DNA from: Dehalococcoidia bacterium UBA5627
GTDB lineage: Bacteria; Chloroflexota; Dehalococcoidia; Dehalococcoidales; UBA5627
Direction of reading: 5' to 3'
Assembly (NCBI GenBank): GCA_002421585.1
Contig: DIKD01000028.1
Coordinates: 2,554-20,449, forward strand
DNA length: 17,896 bases
The translations under genes were made by a program, and so were the position numbers. This document shows, piece after piece, positions 1 through 9,066 of the stretch. Under the pieces are notes generated by a model that saw nothing but the letters and a program-made list of their open reading frames with translations, had not been told where the DNA came from and did not search any database. Position 1 is the stretch's first letter. Every line of letters starts with the position of its first letter.

Positions 1-2660
1 CAATCAGGGAATTTTTCAGTGGCTCTCAGTTGTCACAATTTATGGACCAGACAAATCCGCTGGCGGAGTTGACGCACAAACGTCGTTTATCGGCTATGGG
101 GCCCGGTGGCCTGTCCCGTGACAGAGCCGGGTTTGATGTTCGCGATGTGCACTATTCTCACTATGGCAGGATTTGCCCGATTGAGACCCCTGAAGGTCCG
201 AATATCGGTCTTATCGGTACGCTGGCTACCTATGGGCGAATAAACCGTTATGGTTTTATCGAAACACCCTATCGCAAGGTCGTGACAGAAATAAGCAATT
301 CCGATAAAGAATTGGTTGGAAAGATAGCCGGTGAAGATATTATTGATGATAAGAATGAAGTTATCTTAAAAGCCGGGGAGCAAGTAAACAAAAAAACGGC
401 AAGCGAAATAGCCAAGCTATCAGCCAGGAATATTCCTATTAAGCCATATGTATCCAATGAAATAGAGTACTTACAGGCGGATAGAGAAGATAAATACAAT
501 ATTGCTCAGGCAAATACCCGCATAGATGAGAACGGATACTTTGTTAACAAGAGAATCGAGGTCCGTTATGAAGACCGCTATATGATGCTTCCCCCGGAAA
601 AAATAGATTATATGGATGTATCCACCAAGCAAATCTTCAGTGTAGCGGCATCTTTGATTCCCTTCCTCGAACACAATGACGCTAACCGTGCTCTTATGGG
701 AGCAAATATGCAGAGGCAGGCAGTACCTTTACTGTGTGCCGAATCGCCGATTGTAGCTACCGGTATGGAGAGAGAAGTAGCAAAATACAGCGGCCAGGTG
801 CTTTTTGCAAATAATGCCGGTATGGTTATCTCGGTTACCAGTCTTCAAATTGTTGTGAGAAGCGATAGCGGACAGGAAGATGTTTATCCGCTGCAAAAAT
901 TCATTCGCACCAATCAGGGCACATGCATAAATCAGCAACCTGTTGTAAACAGCGGGCAAAGGGTTGAAAAGGGCGATGTGCTGGCCGACAGTTCTGCTAC
1001 CGAAGACGGTGAATTAGCTCTCGGGCAGAATGTGGTCTGTGCTTTCATGAGCTGGGGTGGTTACAACTACGAAGATGCTATTATTCTTTCCGATAGAATG
1101 GTGGAACAGGATAAGTTCTGTTCTATTCATATAACGAAGCACGAAGTTGAAGCCCGGGATACAAAATTAGGCCCGGAGGAAATCACCAGGGATATTCCGA
1201 ATGTTGGTGAAGAAAGCCTCAGCGAGTTGGATGAAGACGGTATTATACGCATCGGTGCCGAAGTAGGTCCCGATGATATTCTGGTCGGCAAAATCACTCC
1301 CAAAGGTGAGACCGAACTTTCAGCAGAAGAAAAACTGCTGCGGGCTATATTCGGCGAGAAAGCGCGTGAGGTTAAGGATACATCTTTAAGAATGCCTCAT
1401 GGTGAATGGGGTAAGGTGATAAATGTTAAGCTCTTTTCACGTGATGAAGGAGCAGAATTACCTGTTCGTGTTAATCAGTGGGTACAGGTATGGGTAGCAC
1501 AAAAGAGGTCGGTTTCGGTCGGTGATAAACTGGCAGGACGACATGGCAACAAGGGTGTTATTTCCGTTATCGCTCCGGCAGCCGATATGCCGTTCTTGCC
1601 TGACGGCACCCCGGTAGATATTGTACTTAACCCTATTGGTGTTCCCTCCAGAATGAATCTGGGGCAGATACTGGAAACTCACCTGGGATGGGCTGCCAGG
1701 AATATGGGATTCAAAGTTTTAACCCCTGTATTCGATGGAGCCAGCGATACTGAAATCGAAGACGCGCTGGCAAGAACATGGCTGGTGCAAAAAACCGGTT
1801 CGATTACTTTAAATTTACAGGGTGGAAAACCCTCTCTGGATCTTGAAAAAGCCAAGCAATGGGTAAATGAAAAGGGTTTCGATGGGGAAAAGGTGTTTAA
1901 CAGTGCGTTAATCGGTGAGGCGCGTGATGTCTGTTTGCGTTTATGGCTGGAAGAGCTGGGTGTGAAAAGTCGCAAACTGAGCCCTATTGAATTAACGGAA
2001 ACAATGAAAGAAGTTACTGTTATTAAAAACTCTCCTTCGCCTATAAGCGGCAAGGCTATTTTAAGGGATGGACGTACCGGTGAGCCGTTTGACCAGCCTG
2101 TAACCGTTGGTAATATTTATATGTTGAAACTGATACATCTGGTAGAAGATAAAGTACATGCCAGGGCAACCGGACCTTATTCATTAATCAGCCAGCAACC
2201 TCTTGGGGGTAAGGCGCAGTTCGGAGGCCAGCGTTTCGGTGAAATGGAAGTCTGGTCACTCGAGGCTTATGGCGCCGCACACAATTTACAGGAAGTACTG
2301 ACTATTAAATCCGATGATGTTGCCGGCAGAGCAAAGACATACGAAGCTATTGTAAAAGGCGAGGATATTTTGCCGCCCGGTGTCCCCGAGTCATTTAAAG
2401 TTCTGGTAAAAGAATTGCAGAGTCTCGGACTGGCGGTTGAGGTTATCAATGAAGAGGAAAAAATTATTCAAGCCGAAAAAATACAGGACAGCTCGGAATT
2501 CGAAGGTCTGAGCAGTGCAAAAATGGTATCCGGCAATGAAGAACCGGAAGATATGGAGGGGAAAATAGAAGACTTAATGGCAAATGATTCTTTCTTTGAA
2601 GGGATTAGCACCGATTCTGACAATAAAGAGAACGATTCCCCAGAGAGTGAGGTAGAATAA
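1..2660 (+). CDS. rpoB: DNA-directed RNA polymerase subunit beta (5' truncated by window edge)
   Basis: Catalytic beta subunit of RNA polymerase. The frame is open from base 3; the first TTG at 30 is internal, because the residues before it (IREFFSGSQ) continue the conserved rifampicin-pocket block. About 885 residues remain, starting near E. coli residue 502. Visible family blocks are SQFMDQTNPL and THKRRLSAMGPGG, PIETPEGPNIGL, GYNYEDAIILSDR, KGETELSAEEKLLRAIFGEKA, GDKLAGRHGNKGVIS and FGGQRFGEMEVWSLEAYGAA. The rifampicin-contact residues Asp, His and Ser (E. coli 516, 526, 531) are wild type; the position equivalent to 533 is Met rather than Leu. After the usual C-terminal SFKVLVKELQSLGL block there is a tail of about 70 acidic residues. 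rpoC starts 4 nt after the stop, so the two genes are co-transcribed. Identification is certain. Confidence 0.99.
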   Translation, partial: IREFFSGSQLSQFMDQTNPLAELTHKRRLSAMGPGGLSRDRAGFDVRDVHYSHYGRICPIETPEGPNIGLIGTLATYGRINRYGFIETPYRKVVTEISNSDKELVGKIAGEDIIDDKNEVILKAGEQVNKKTASEIAKLSARNIPIKPYVSNEIEYLQADREDKYNIAQANTRIDENGYFVNKRIEVRYEDRYMMLPPEKIDYMDVSTKQIFSVAASLIPFLEHNDANRALMGANMQRQAVPLLCAESPIVATGMEREVAKYSGQVLFANNAGMVISVTSLQIVVRSDSGQEDVYPLQKFIRTNQGTCINQQPVVNSGQRVEKGDVLADSSATEDGELALGQNVVCAFMSWGGYNYEDAIILSDRMVEQDKFCSIHITKHEVEARDTKLGPEEITRDIPNVGEESLSELDEDGIIRIGAEVGPDDILVGKITPKGETELSAEEKLLRAIFGEKAREVKDTSLRMPHGEWGKVINVKLFSRDEGAELPVRVNQWVQVWVAQKRSVSVGDKLAGRHGNKGVISVIAPAADMPFLPDGTPVDIVLNPIGVPSRMNLGQILETHLGWAARNMGFKVLTPVFDGASDTEIEDALARTWLVQKTGSITLNLQGGKPSLDLEKAKQWVNEKGFDGEKVFNSALIGEARDVCLRLWLEELGVKSRKLSPIELTETMKEVTVIKNSPSPISGKAILRDGRTGEPFDQPVTVGNIYMLKLIHLVEDKVHARATGPYSLISQQPLGGKAQFGGQRFGEMEVWSLEAYGAAHNLQEVLTIKSDDVAGRAKTYEAIVKGEDILPPGVPESFKVLVKELQSLGLAVEVINEEEKIIQAEKIQDSSEFEGLSSAKMVSGNEEPEDMEGKIEDLMANDSFFEGISTDSDNKENDSPESEVE

Positions 2661-2664
2661 ACTA

Positions 2665-5600
2665 ATGCTTGAAGTTAATGATTTTGATGCGGTACGCATT
2701 TCGCTGGCCTCTCCCGAACAGATAAAAGGCTGGTCATACGGTGAAGTCACAAAACCGGAAACTATCAATTATCGTACATTAAAACCGGAGAGAGACGGCT
2801 TGTTCTGTGAAAGGATTTTTGGGCCGATTAAAGACTTCGAGTGTGCGTGCGGAAAATATAAAAGAATACGCTATAAAGGTATTATTTGCGATAAATGCGG
2901 TGTTGAGATCGCCCGCTCCAAAGTCCGCCGTGAAAGAATGGGGCATATCGAACTGGCTTGTCCTTTGAGTCATATCTGGTTTGCCCGCGGCATTCCAAGC
3001 CGCATCGGTCTTTTGCTGGACCTTTCCGCTCGCAACTTGGAACGTGTAATTTATTTTTCTCACTATATTATCACAGAGGTTAATGAAGAAGCATGTAATG
3101 CCGTTATACAACAATTGGAAAGTGAACTGAGCAACGAAATTGCCGAAAGCAAGCTGGCTCTGGATAACAATATAGACGCAATGGAAAGAGATCAGGCAAC
3201 TGTTGAAGAAATCAATCAAATTCGTCGTGATTTTGAAACCGAAAAAGAACAGATGGAAGATGCCCTTCCTTCAAAGATAGAGCAGTTGAAAAGTATACGG
3301 AAGGGTGCTCTTTTAACCGAAACTCAATACCAAGATTTGAAAGAACGATATGAAGACGTTTTTCAGGCTGAAATGGGGGCGGAGGCGATTCTTAAGTTAT
3401 TAAAGGAAATCGACCTGAATGCTCTGCGCAGTCAATTGATTCAGGAAACACACTCATCGTCAGGGCAGAGACGCCGAAAAGCCAGCAAGCAATTACAGCT
3501 TGTCGAGGCTTTCAGGCGCAGCGGGAACAAACCGGAATGGATGATACTGACAGTTTTGCCGGTACTTCCGCCGGAATTAAGACCCATGGTCCAGCTGGAT
3601 GGCGGGCGCTTTGCTACAAGCGACCTTAATGATTTATACAGAAGAGTAATAAATCGAAATAACCGTTTGCGGCATCTGGCTGAAATAGGTGCTCCCGGCA
3701 TTATCATACGCAACGAAAAGAGAATGTTGCAGGAGGCTGTTGATACTTTAATCGATAACGGCAGGAGAGGCAGAGCCATCGCTGTCAGCGGTGACCATAA
3801 GGCAAAATCCCTTTCGGATATGCTGAGAGGCAAACAGGGAAGATTCCGTCAAAATCTATTGGGTAAGCGTGTCGATTACAGCGGACGTTCCGTAATTGTC
3901 GTTGGACCCGAACTTAAAATTCACCAATGCGGTCTGCCTCGCAGAATGGCGCTGGAATTATTCAAACCTTTTGTGATGCACAGGTTGGTGATGGAGGGGC
4001 TTGCCTCCAATATTAAGAGCGCACGCCGACAGGTCGACAGGGGGCGCCCTGAGGTATACGATGTCCTGGAAGATGTTGTCAAAGAAAGACCGATTATGCT
4101 TAATCGTGCACCTACCCTTCACAGGTTGAGTATTCAGGCATTCGAGCCGGTACTTATCGACGGAAGCGCCCTGCAGATACATCCTTTGATGTGTGCTGCT
4201 TTCAACGCCGATTTTGACGGCGACCAGATGGCTGTTCATGTACCCCTATCCGATGCGGCTGTAAAAGAATGCCGGGAAATGATGCTTAGTACGAACAATA
4301 TGCTGCTTCCCAGCTGCGGCGAACCGGTAGTCACTCCGACACTGGATATGGTATTCGGTTGTTATTACCTAACTACCATAAAAGCCGGTGCCAAAGGTGA
4401 AGGTTCAAGGCTGGGTAGTTTCGAAGAAGCCAAGCTCACTTATGAGCTTGGTGCTATAGAACTAAGAGCTGAAATTGAAGTCAGGGTTGAAGAAGGGAAA
4501 AGAATAAAGACCAGTGTAGGAAGAATTATATTTAATGAAATTCTACCTGCCGAACTTGGTTTTATTAACAAAGATATAGATAAATCCGGTTTAAAAAGAA
4601 TTGTGGCGGATTGCTATAAAAGACTCGGAAGCGACCCCGCTATGGGCAAGATACTGGATGACCTTAAAGACCTTGGTTTTAAATATGCTACAAAGTCCGG
4701 TATTACAATCGCGATGAGCGATATAGAAGTGCCGGTTGATAAACCAAAGCTGATTGAAATAGCAGATGAAAAGACAGCGATTGTAGAAACACAGTACCAG
4801 CGAGGTCTGATTACTGATGATGAAAGATATAACAGTATTATCGAAGTGTGGATGGATACTACCGATAGTATAACTCAGGCTATCCAGAAATCGATGAATA
4901 AAAACGGCAGTATTTATATGATGGCAAATTCCGGAGCCAAGGGTAACATTTCGCAGATTCGCCAGATGGCCGGTATTCGAGGTTTAATGACCAACCCTTC
5001 AGGCAGAATCATCGACTTCCCCATCAAATCCAGCCTGCGCGAAGGTTTAAGCGCTATTGAATACTTCATCTCTACCCATGGTGCACGTAAAGGTCTGGCA
5101 GATACCGCTTTGCGTACTTCCGGAAGCGGTTATTTAACAAGGCGCTTGGTGGATGTAACTCAGGATGTTATTGTAAGGGAATATGATTGCGGCACGGAAG
5201 ATGGTGTCTGGCTAACAGAGCCGGAGGAAAAAGACGTATTGCCGCCCTTTGCCGAAAGAATGACCGGCAGAATGGCTGCCACTCAGATTGTAAATCCTGA
5301 AACCGGAGAGATAATAATAGATCGCAACCAGGAAATCGATGAAACAACAGCCAAAACAATTGTTGCGTCGGGTATCACGAGTGTCTATGTCAGGTCTCCT
5401 TTAAGCTGCCAATTGAAGCAGGGGGTTTGCCAGTTATGCTATGGCAGAGATCTTGCGCGAGGCCGCTTAATCGAGCTTAGCACAGCAGTCGGTATAATAG
5501 CGGCACAGAGTATCGGTGAACCCGGTACGCAGCTTACATTGAGAACGTTCCACACCGGTGGTGTGGTAGGTCTGGATATCACTACCGGTCTTCCCAGAGT

Positions 5601-6678
5601 AGAGGAATTGTTTGAAGCAAGACCTCCCAAGACACAGGCTATTATCTCCGAAATAGATGGAATGGCTGAAGTCATAAATAACGAAGAAGGCAAACGCATA
5701 AAAGTAACAAGCTATGATGTCTATAATGACGAGTACAAGTTGCCGGAGGGCTGGGAATTACTGGTAAGTCATGGACAATGGGTGGATAGCGGAAATGTAA
5801 TCGCCGCACCTCCGCAGGACAGCAATCAGACTTATGCCGAGCTGATAGTTAATAATCTGACGGCCCGTTCATCCGGTGAGGTCATTATTCAGGACGGGAA
5901 AATATATATCAAGGTCGAGGAAAAGGAAGAAAGGGAATATGTGGTCCCTGCCGCCATTCATATCCGGATACAGGACGGTGATATGGTAAAAGCGGGACAG
6001 CAACTCACTGACGGTTCTATAAATCCGCATGATATCTTAATTGTACTCGGTAAAGAAGCGGTACAGAGATATCTGGTAGACGAGGTACAAAAAGTTTATT
6101 GTTCTCAGGGCGTCCATATCAATGACAAGCATGTAGAGGTTATTGTACGGCAGATGTTGTCAAAGGTTCGAATAGATTCTCCGGGAGATTACGATATTGT
6201 TCCACGCGAACTTGTAGACAGGTTTCGATATGAGGAAATCAATGCCAAAGTGCTTGCCGAGGGTGGCGAGCCGGCAACGGCGCATGCGGTTCTAATGGGT
6301 ATCACCAGAGCGTCTCTAAGCACCGACAGCTGGCTGGCAGCGGCATCTTTCCAGGAAACTACCAGGGTACTTACTGAGGCGGCGGTCAGCGGGAAGTTGG
6401 ATAGGCTTTCCGGCTTAAAAGAAAATGTCATTATCGGGAAACTCATTCCGGCACGCTGTAAGGCATCTAGAGAAGCTTCTGAAGAGATGGAAAATAAACT
6501 GGCTCGAAAAGAAAATCTTGAATTGCTGCCGGATATTGATGAAGAGAGGTCTGAGCCATCCGGATATAAAAATGAAAGTAATGAAGAATCCGGTGAATCT
6601 TTCTTAAATGATGTTAAAGATTTAGACCTCTCCAATTTCCTGTTCGATGAGAATGATGAAGATAAACCTGAATTATAA
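2665..6678 (+). CDS. rpoC: DNA-directed RNA polymerase subunit beta'
   Basis: Largest catalytic subunit of RNA polymerase, 1337 residues, complete. The N-terminal zinc site is Cys60, Cys62, Cys75 and Cys78. The active-site loop NADFDGDQ lies at 514-521, with Asp516, Asp518 and Asp520 as magnesium ligands. A second zinc site is formed by Cys842, Cys915, Cys922 and Cys925. The bridge-helix/trigger-loop region is recognisable around GEPGTQLTLRTFHTGGV and TGLPRVEELFEARPPK. A charged helical region near residues 150-215 fits the coiled-coil insertion that contacts sigma. The last 60 or so residues are strongly acidic, like the tail of the preceding beta subunit. The ATG lies 4 nt after the rpoB stop, with GAGGT inside the end of rpoB as ribosome-binding site. 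A terminator follows 26 nt after the stop. Confidence 0.99.
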   Translation: MLEVNDFDAVRISLASPEQIKGWSYGEVTKPETINYRTLKPERDGLFCERIFGPIKDFECACGKYKRIRYKGIICDKCGVEIARSKVRRERMGHIELACPLSHIWFARGIPSRIGLLLDLSARNLERVIYFSHYIITEVNEEACNAVIQQLESELSNEIAESKLALDNNIDAMERDQATVEEINQIRRDFETEKEQMEDALPSKIEQLKSIRKGALLTETQYQDLKERYEDVFQAEMGAEAILKLLKEIDLNALRSQLIQETHSSSGQRRRKASKQLQLVEAFRRSGNKPEWMILTVLPVLPPELRPMVQLDGGRFATSDLNDLYRRVINRNNRLRHLAEIGAPGIIIRNEKRMLQEAVDTLIDNGRRGRAIAVSGDHKAKSLSDMLRGKQGRFRQNLLGKRVDYSGRSVIVVGPELKIHQCGLPRRMALELFKPFVMHRLVMEGLASNIKSARRQVDRGRPEVYDVLEDVVKERPIMLNRAPTLHRLSIQAFEPVLIDGSALQIHPLMCAAFNADFDGDQMAVHVPLSDAAVKECREMMLSTNNMLLPSCGEPVVTPTLDMVFGCYYLTTIKAGAKGEGSRLGSFEEAKLTYELGAIELRAEIEVRVEEGKRIKTSVGRIIFNEILPAELGFINKDIDKSGLKRIVADCYKRLGSDPAMGKILDDLKDLGFKYATKSGITIAMSDIEVPVDKPKLIEIADEKTAIVETQYQRGLITDDERYNSIIEVWMDTTDSITQAIQKSMNKNGSIYMMANSGAKGNISQIRQMAGIRGLMTNPSGRIIDFPIKSSLREGLSAIEYFISTHGARKGLADTALRTSGSGYLTRRLVDVTQDVIVREYDCGTEDGVWLTEPEEKDVLPPFAERMTGRMAATQIVNPETGEIIIDRNQEIDETTAKTIVASGITSVYVRSPLSCQLKQGVCQLCYGRDLARGRLIELSTAVGIIAAQSIGEPGTQLTLRTFHTGGVVGLDITTGLPRVEELFEARPPKTQAIISEIDGMAEVINNEEGKRIKVTSYDVYNDEYKLPEGWELLVSHGQWVDSGNVIAAPPQDSNQTYAELIVNNLTARSSGEVIIQDGKIYIKVEEKEEREYVVPAAIHIRIQDGDMVKAGQQLTDGSINPHDILIVLGKEAVQRYLVDEVQKVYCSQGVHINDKHVEVIVRQMLSKVRIDSPGDYDIVPRELVDRFRYEEINAKVLAEGGEPATAHAVLMGITRASLSTDSWLAAASFQETTRVLTEAAVSGKLDRLSGLKENVIIGKLIPARCKASREASEEMENKLARKENLELLPDIDEERSEPSGYKNESNEESGESFLNDVKDLDLSNFLFDENDEDKPEL

Positions 6679-6704
6679 TTATCATATTTAAAGTATAGGC
6701 GATA

Positions 6705-6740
6705 AATAGCCGCTTCTTTTTCAGGAAGCGGTTATTTTTT
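6705..6740 (+). terminator. Intrinsic terminator after rpoC
   Basis: A 12-bp stem, AATAGCCGCTTC (6705-6716) with GAAGCGGTTATT (6725-6736), contains one G-U pair and an 8-nt loop. It runs into a T-rich tract ending at 6740. It sits between rpoC and the ruvB promoter, so it ends the rpoB-rpoC transcript and separates it from the ruvB unit. Confidence 0.9.
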
Positions 6741-6760
6741 AAGGGAAGCTATTTATGATA

Positions 6761-6769
6761 TGGTATAAT
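6761..6769 (+). promoter_or_regulatory. Extended -10 promoter for ruvB
   Basis: TGGTATAAT is a perfect extended -10 element (TGn followed by TATAAT) directly after the rpoC terminator. There is no convincing -35 hexamer 17 nt upstream, as is usual for extended -10 promoters. Transcription would start near 6776, giving a leader of about 20 nt before the inferred ruvB start. Confidence 0.6.
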
Positions 6770-6783
6770 AAGTCAATAAAAGT

Positions 6784-6790
6784 CGGGGGG
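6784..6790 (+). promoter_or_regulatory. G-rich ribosome-binding site that places the ruvB start
   Basis: CGGGGGG is the only purine-rich, Shine-Dalgarno-like element upstream of ruvB. It ends 7 nt before ATA at 6798, where the family N-terminus (M)ERIIS begins, and 1 nt before ATT at 6792. The spacing favours 6798, but neither codon is a normal start. Confidence 0.4.
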
Positions 6791-6797
6791 CATTGAG

Positions 6798-7823
6798 ATA
6801 GAACGCATTATTTCCGCCAAATCCAACGATGAAGATTCTCCGCTGGACAGCAGTCTGAGGCCGAGGTATTTCAATGACTTTATCGGCCAATCCAGAGTAA
6901 GAGAGAATCTCGGTATCGCTATCGAGGCTGCCAAGGGAAGGGGGGAAGCACTCGACCATATTTTATTGTATGGGCCGCCCGGATTGGGTAAAACCACTTT
7001 GGCAAATATTATAGCCATTGAGATGGGTGTTAACCTCAGGATAACCTCCGGGCCTGCCATTGAGCGAACCGGTGACCTGGCAGCTATTTTAACCAATATT
7101 CACAGTCAGGACATTCTGTTTATTGATGAAATACATCGTCTCAGCCGGGTTGTGGAGGAAATACTGTATCCCGCTATGGAAGACCATGCTCTCGATTTAA
7201 TGATAGGTAAAGGTCCGGGCGCTAAAAGCCTGCGTTTAAATCTGCCTGATTTTACTTTAATCGGCGCAACTACACGATATGCTCAGCTGAGTTCTCCGTT
7301 GAGAGACCGGTTCGGGAATGTATATCGCCTCGATTTTTATGATATTGAGGATATTCAGGAGATTCTGAAACGCTCCGCCAGCATTCTCGGGGTAAAAGCG
7401 GAATCGGGTGGTCTGTATGAAATCGCCTGCCGCTCGCGCGGTACTCCAAGAGTAGCCAACCGGCTGCTAAAAAGAGTCAGGGATTATGCCCAGGTGAAAG
7501 GGGACGGGAGTGCCACTGCAGAGATAGCGATTGAGGCACTCTCAAAACTGGAAGTTGACAATATGGGGCTTGATGATGTTGACAACAAGGTGTTACATAC
7601 TATTATAAATAAGTTTAACGGAGGACCGGTCGGAATTGAAACCATTGCTGCATCGATCAGTGAAGAGGCCGATACTATTATGGATGTGTATGAACCCTAT
7701 CTGATGCAGCTGGGTTTTTTGGAAAGGACTCCTCGCGGCAGGCTGGCAACTCCTTTGGCATACGAGCACCTCGGAATCTCCTGTAATAACCGGCAAAAAC
7801 CGCCGCAGCAGCCTTTATTCTGA
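6798..7823 (+). CDS. ruvB: Holliday junction DNA helicase RuvB (non-canonical start codon)
   Basis: AAA+ motor that drives branch migration of Holliday junctions with RuvA, in recombination repair. From 6798 the product has 341 residues, the usual RuvB length. Walker A (GPPGLGKT) is at 59-66, Walker B with Asp110-Glu111 lies in LFIDEIHRL, and sensor GATTR and arginine-finger region LRDRFG follow, then the winged-helix domain (PRGRLATPLAYEHLG). Reading from 6801 gives ERIIS and later LRPRYFNDFIGQ, typical RuvB N-terminal sequence. An in-frame stop lies at 6777, and no ATG, GTG or TTG occurs in frame before TTG at 6966, which would delete 56 conserved residues. Start is therefore inferred as ATA (6798) or ATT (6792), unless a base is wrong. 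The queH ATG follows the stop by 1 nt. Confidence 0.93.
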   Translation: MERIISAKSNDEDSPLDSSLRPRYFNDFIGQSRVRENLGIAIEAAKGRGEALDHILLYGPPGLGKTTLANIIAIEMGVNLRITSGPAIERTGDLAAILTNIHSQDILFIDEIHRLSRVVEEILYPAMEDHALDLMIGKGPGAKSLRLNLPDFTLIGATTRYAQLSSPLRDRFGNVYRLDFYDIEDIQEILKRSASILGVKAESGGLYEIACRSRGTPRVANRLLKRVRDYAQVKGDGSATAEIAIEALSKLEVDNMGLDDVDNKVLHTIINKFNGGPVGIETIAASISEEADTIMDVYEPYLMQLGFLERTPRGRLATPLAYEHLGISCNNRQKPPQQPLF

Positions 7824-7824
7824 T

Positions 7825-8373
7825 ATGGAAAATAAAAACATCCTGATTCACTGTTGTTGTGCACATTGCGCTGCTTATACCGTAAAATACTGGCAGGAGC
7901 AGGGATACGCTACAACCGCTTTCTGGTATAATCCCAATATTAACCCGTATATGGAACACCAAAATCGTCTTGAGGCAATGAAGACTCTCTCGCAGAACAT
8001 GAATTTTGAACTGGTAGTAGCTGACAGCTACGATTTTGTGGAATATTTCAGGCGTGTTGTGGGACACGAAGCCGAAAGGTGTGCTTTGTGTTTTGATATG
8101 AGAATGAGTAAAACAGCAGAAACGGCGATTGAACTGGGAATAGGTAATTTTACTTCTACTCTTCTGATAAGCCACCAGCAAAAACACGACTTGCTAAAGG
8201 AGATGGGTGAAAATATTTCTCAAACTACAGGAGTAAATTTTATGTATGCCGATTTGAGAAAGCGCTACTCCGACAGCCGCTGTATTACCAAGCCGATGGC
8301 CTTATACCGCCAGCAGTATTGCGGTTGTGTTTATTCCGAATGGGAGCGTTATACCAACAAGACAATAGAATAA
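7825..8373 (+). CDS. queH: Epoxyqueuosine reductase QueH
   Basis: Last step of queuosine synthesis: reduction of epoxyqueuosine to queuosine at wobble position 34 of GUN-anticodon tRNAs. The 182-residue product belongs to the QueH (formerly DUF208) family, which is unrelated to the cobalamin-dependent QueG. Visible hallmarks are the N-terminal cysteine cluster HCCCAHC (9-15), the central pair Cys86 and Cys89 (RCALC) and the C-terminal LYRQQYCGC block ending at Cys168; these cysteines are expected to hold iron-sulfur and metal sites. The ATG comes 1 nt after the ruvB stop, so translation is probably coupled. An ATA-rich stretch, not a clear terminator, follows. Confidence 0.93.
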   Translation: MENKNILIHCCCAHCAAYTVKYWQEQGYATTAFWYNPNINPYMEHQNRLEAMKTLSQNMNFELVVADSYDFVEYFRRVVGHEAERCALCFDMRMSKTAETAIELGIGNFTSTLLISHQQKHDLLKEMGENISQTTGVNFMYADLRKRYSDSRCITKPMALYRQQYCGCVYSEWERYTNKTIE

Positions 8374-8499
8374 TCTTCTAAGTAGCGGTATATAAGTATA
8401 ATAGAAAATACAATCCATTCTGATGTATTACTGCAGTTTAGTGCCGGCTTTTCGGCAATGTTGTAGAATTTCACTGTCAAAACGGCGGAGGCCTGTGAT
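8374..8499 (+). other. queH-rimI intergenic region
   Basis: These 126 nt contain a TATAAT (8397-8402) without a matching -35 and a short hairpin TGCCG/CGGCA (8442-8457) with no T tract. A GGAGG (8487-8491) lies 8 nt before the TTG that opens the next gene. There may be a promoter for rimI here, but the evidence is weak. I see no RNA gene. Confidence 0.4.
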
Positions 8500-9066
8500 T
8501 TGTCTTATTGTGTACGGGTTATGACTCAAGATGATATACCTGCGGTTTCAAAATTGGATCGCCAGATATTTCCCGATATGCAAATGCCAACCAATTTTGA
8601 AAGTGAGCTTACAAATTGTATGGCTCATTACCTTGTGGCTTTCGAATGTGGGTTGGCAGAATTAAAAAGCAGTTGGATGGGGAGCATTATCGGGTATGCC
8701 GGTTTATGGATAATGGTTAGCGAAGCCCATATAGTCAATATTGCGGTAGACTGTAATTATCGTCGCCGCGGTTTAGGGGAATTACTGCTGATTGCTTCAA
8801 TTGAACTTGCGTTAGATATGAACTGCAATATGATGACACTGGAAGTAAGGGCTTCTAATGTTACGGCGCAAAGACTTTACCAAAAATACGGCTTTACTTC
8901 CAGAGGAATAAGGAAGGGATACTATAACGATAACCGGGAAGACGGCAGTATAATGACTGTGGATAATATAAACAGCAAAACCTTTAAAGATGCATATAAA
9001 AAACTGAAAGTCGATTATCAAAAAAAACGGGGAGCAGCCGAAATTATTCTTACTGCTCCTTTTTAA
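8500..9066 (+). CDS. rimI: GNAT N-acetyltransferase, RimI type
   Basis: Probable acetyl-CoA-dependent protein N-terminal acetyltransferase of the RimI family (in E. coli, acetylation of the N-terminal alanine of ribosomal protein S18). The TTG start is chosen because GGAGG lies 8 nt upstream and SYCVRVMTQDD matches a GNAT N-terminus. The acetyl-CoA loop is R88-x-x-G91-x-G93 (RRRGLG). The RimI signature follows: LEVRASN (114-120), AQRLYQKYGF (123-132), then GIRKGYY and an ED pair. At 188 residues it is longer than a typical RimI of about 150, with a basic C-terminal extension of about 30 residues. Its 3' end overlaps the convergent tautomerase gene by 17 nt and includes the shared hairpin terminator. 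True substrate is not shown by the sequence. Confidence 0.82.
   Translation: MSYCVRVMTQDDIPAVSKLDRQIFPDMQMPTNFESELTNCMAHYLVAFECGLAELKSSWMGSIIGYAGLWIMVSEAHIVNIAVDCNYRRRGLGELLLIASIELALDMNCNMMTLEVRASNVTAQRLYQKYGFTSRGIRKGYYNDNREDGSIMTVDNINSKTFKDAYKKLKVDYQKKRGAAEIILTAPF
9031..9064. terminator. Bidirectional terminator between rimI and the tautomerase gene
   Basis: A perfect 7-bp stem, GGAGCAG (9031-9037) with CTGCTCC (9053-9059), is followed by TTTTT on the plus strand (9060-9064). On the minus strand it is followed by CCG and seven T (complement of 9021-9027). It therefore serves both convergent units. It lies inside the last codons of both genes. Confidence 0.7.

Noticed and set aside
50..125. 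Possible rifampicin-resistance allele in rpoB
   Set aside because: The residues equivalent to E. coli Asp516, His526 and Ser531 are all wild type. Leu533 to Met alone is natural variation in distant phyla.
269..6635. Open frames antisense to rpoB and rpoC, and the short plus frame at 6425-6607
   Set aside because: Shadows of two highly conserved genes: no ribosome-binding sites, and no recognisable protein features.
6966..7823. RuvB beginning at TTG 6966
   Set aside because: It would start in the middle of conserved sequence, six bases before Walker A, and discard 56 residues that match the RuvB N-terminus.
8442..8457. Hairpin TGCCG/CGGCA between queH and rimI as a terminator
   Set aside because: Only 5 bp and no T tract on either strand.
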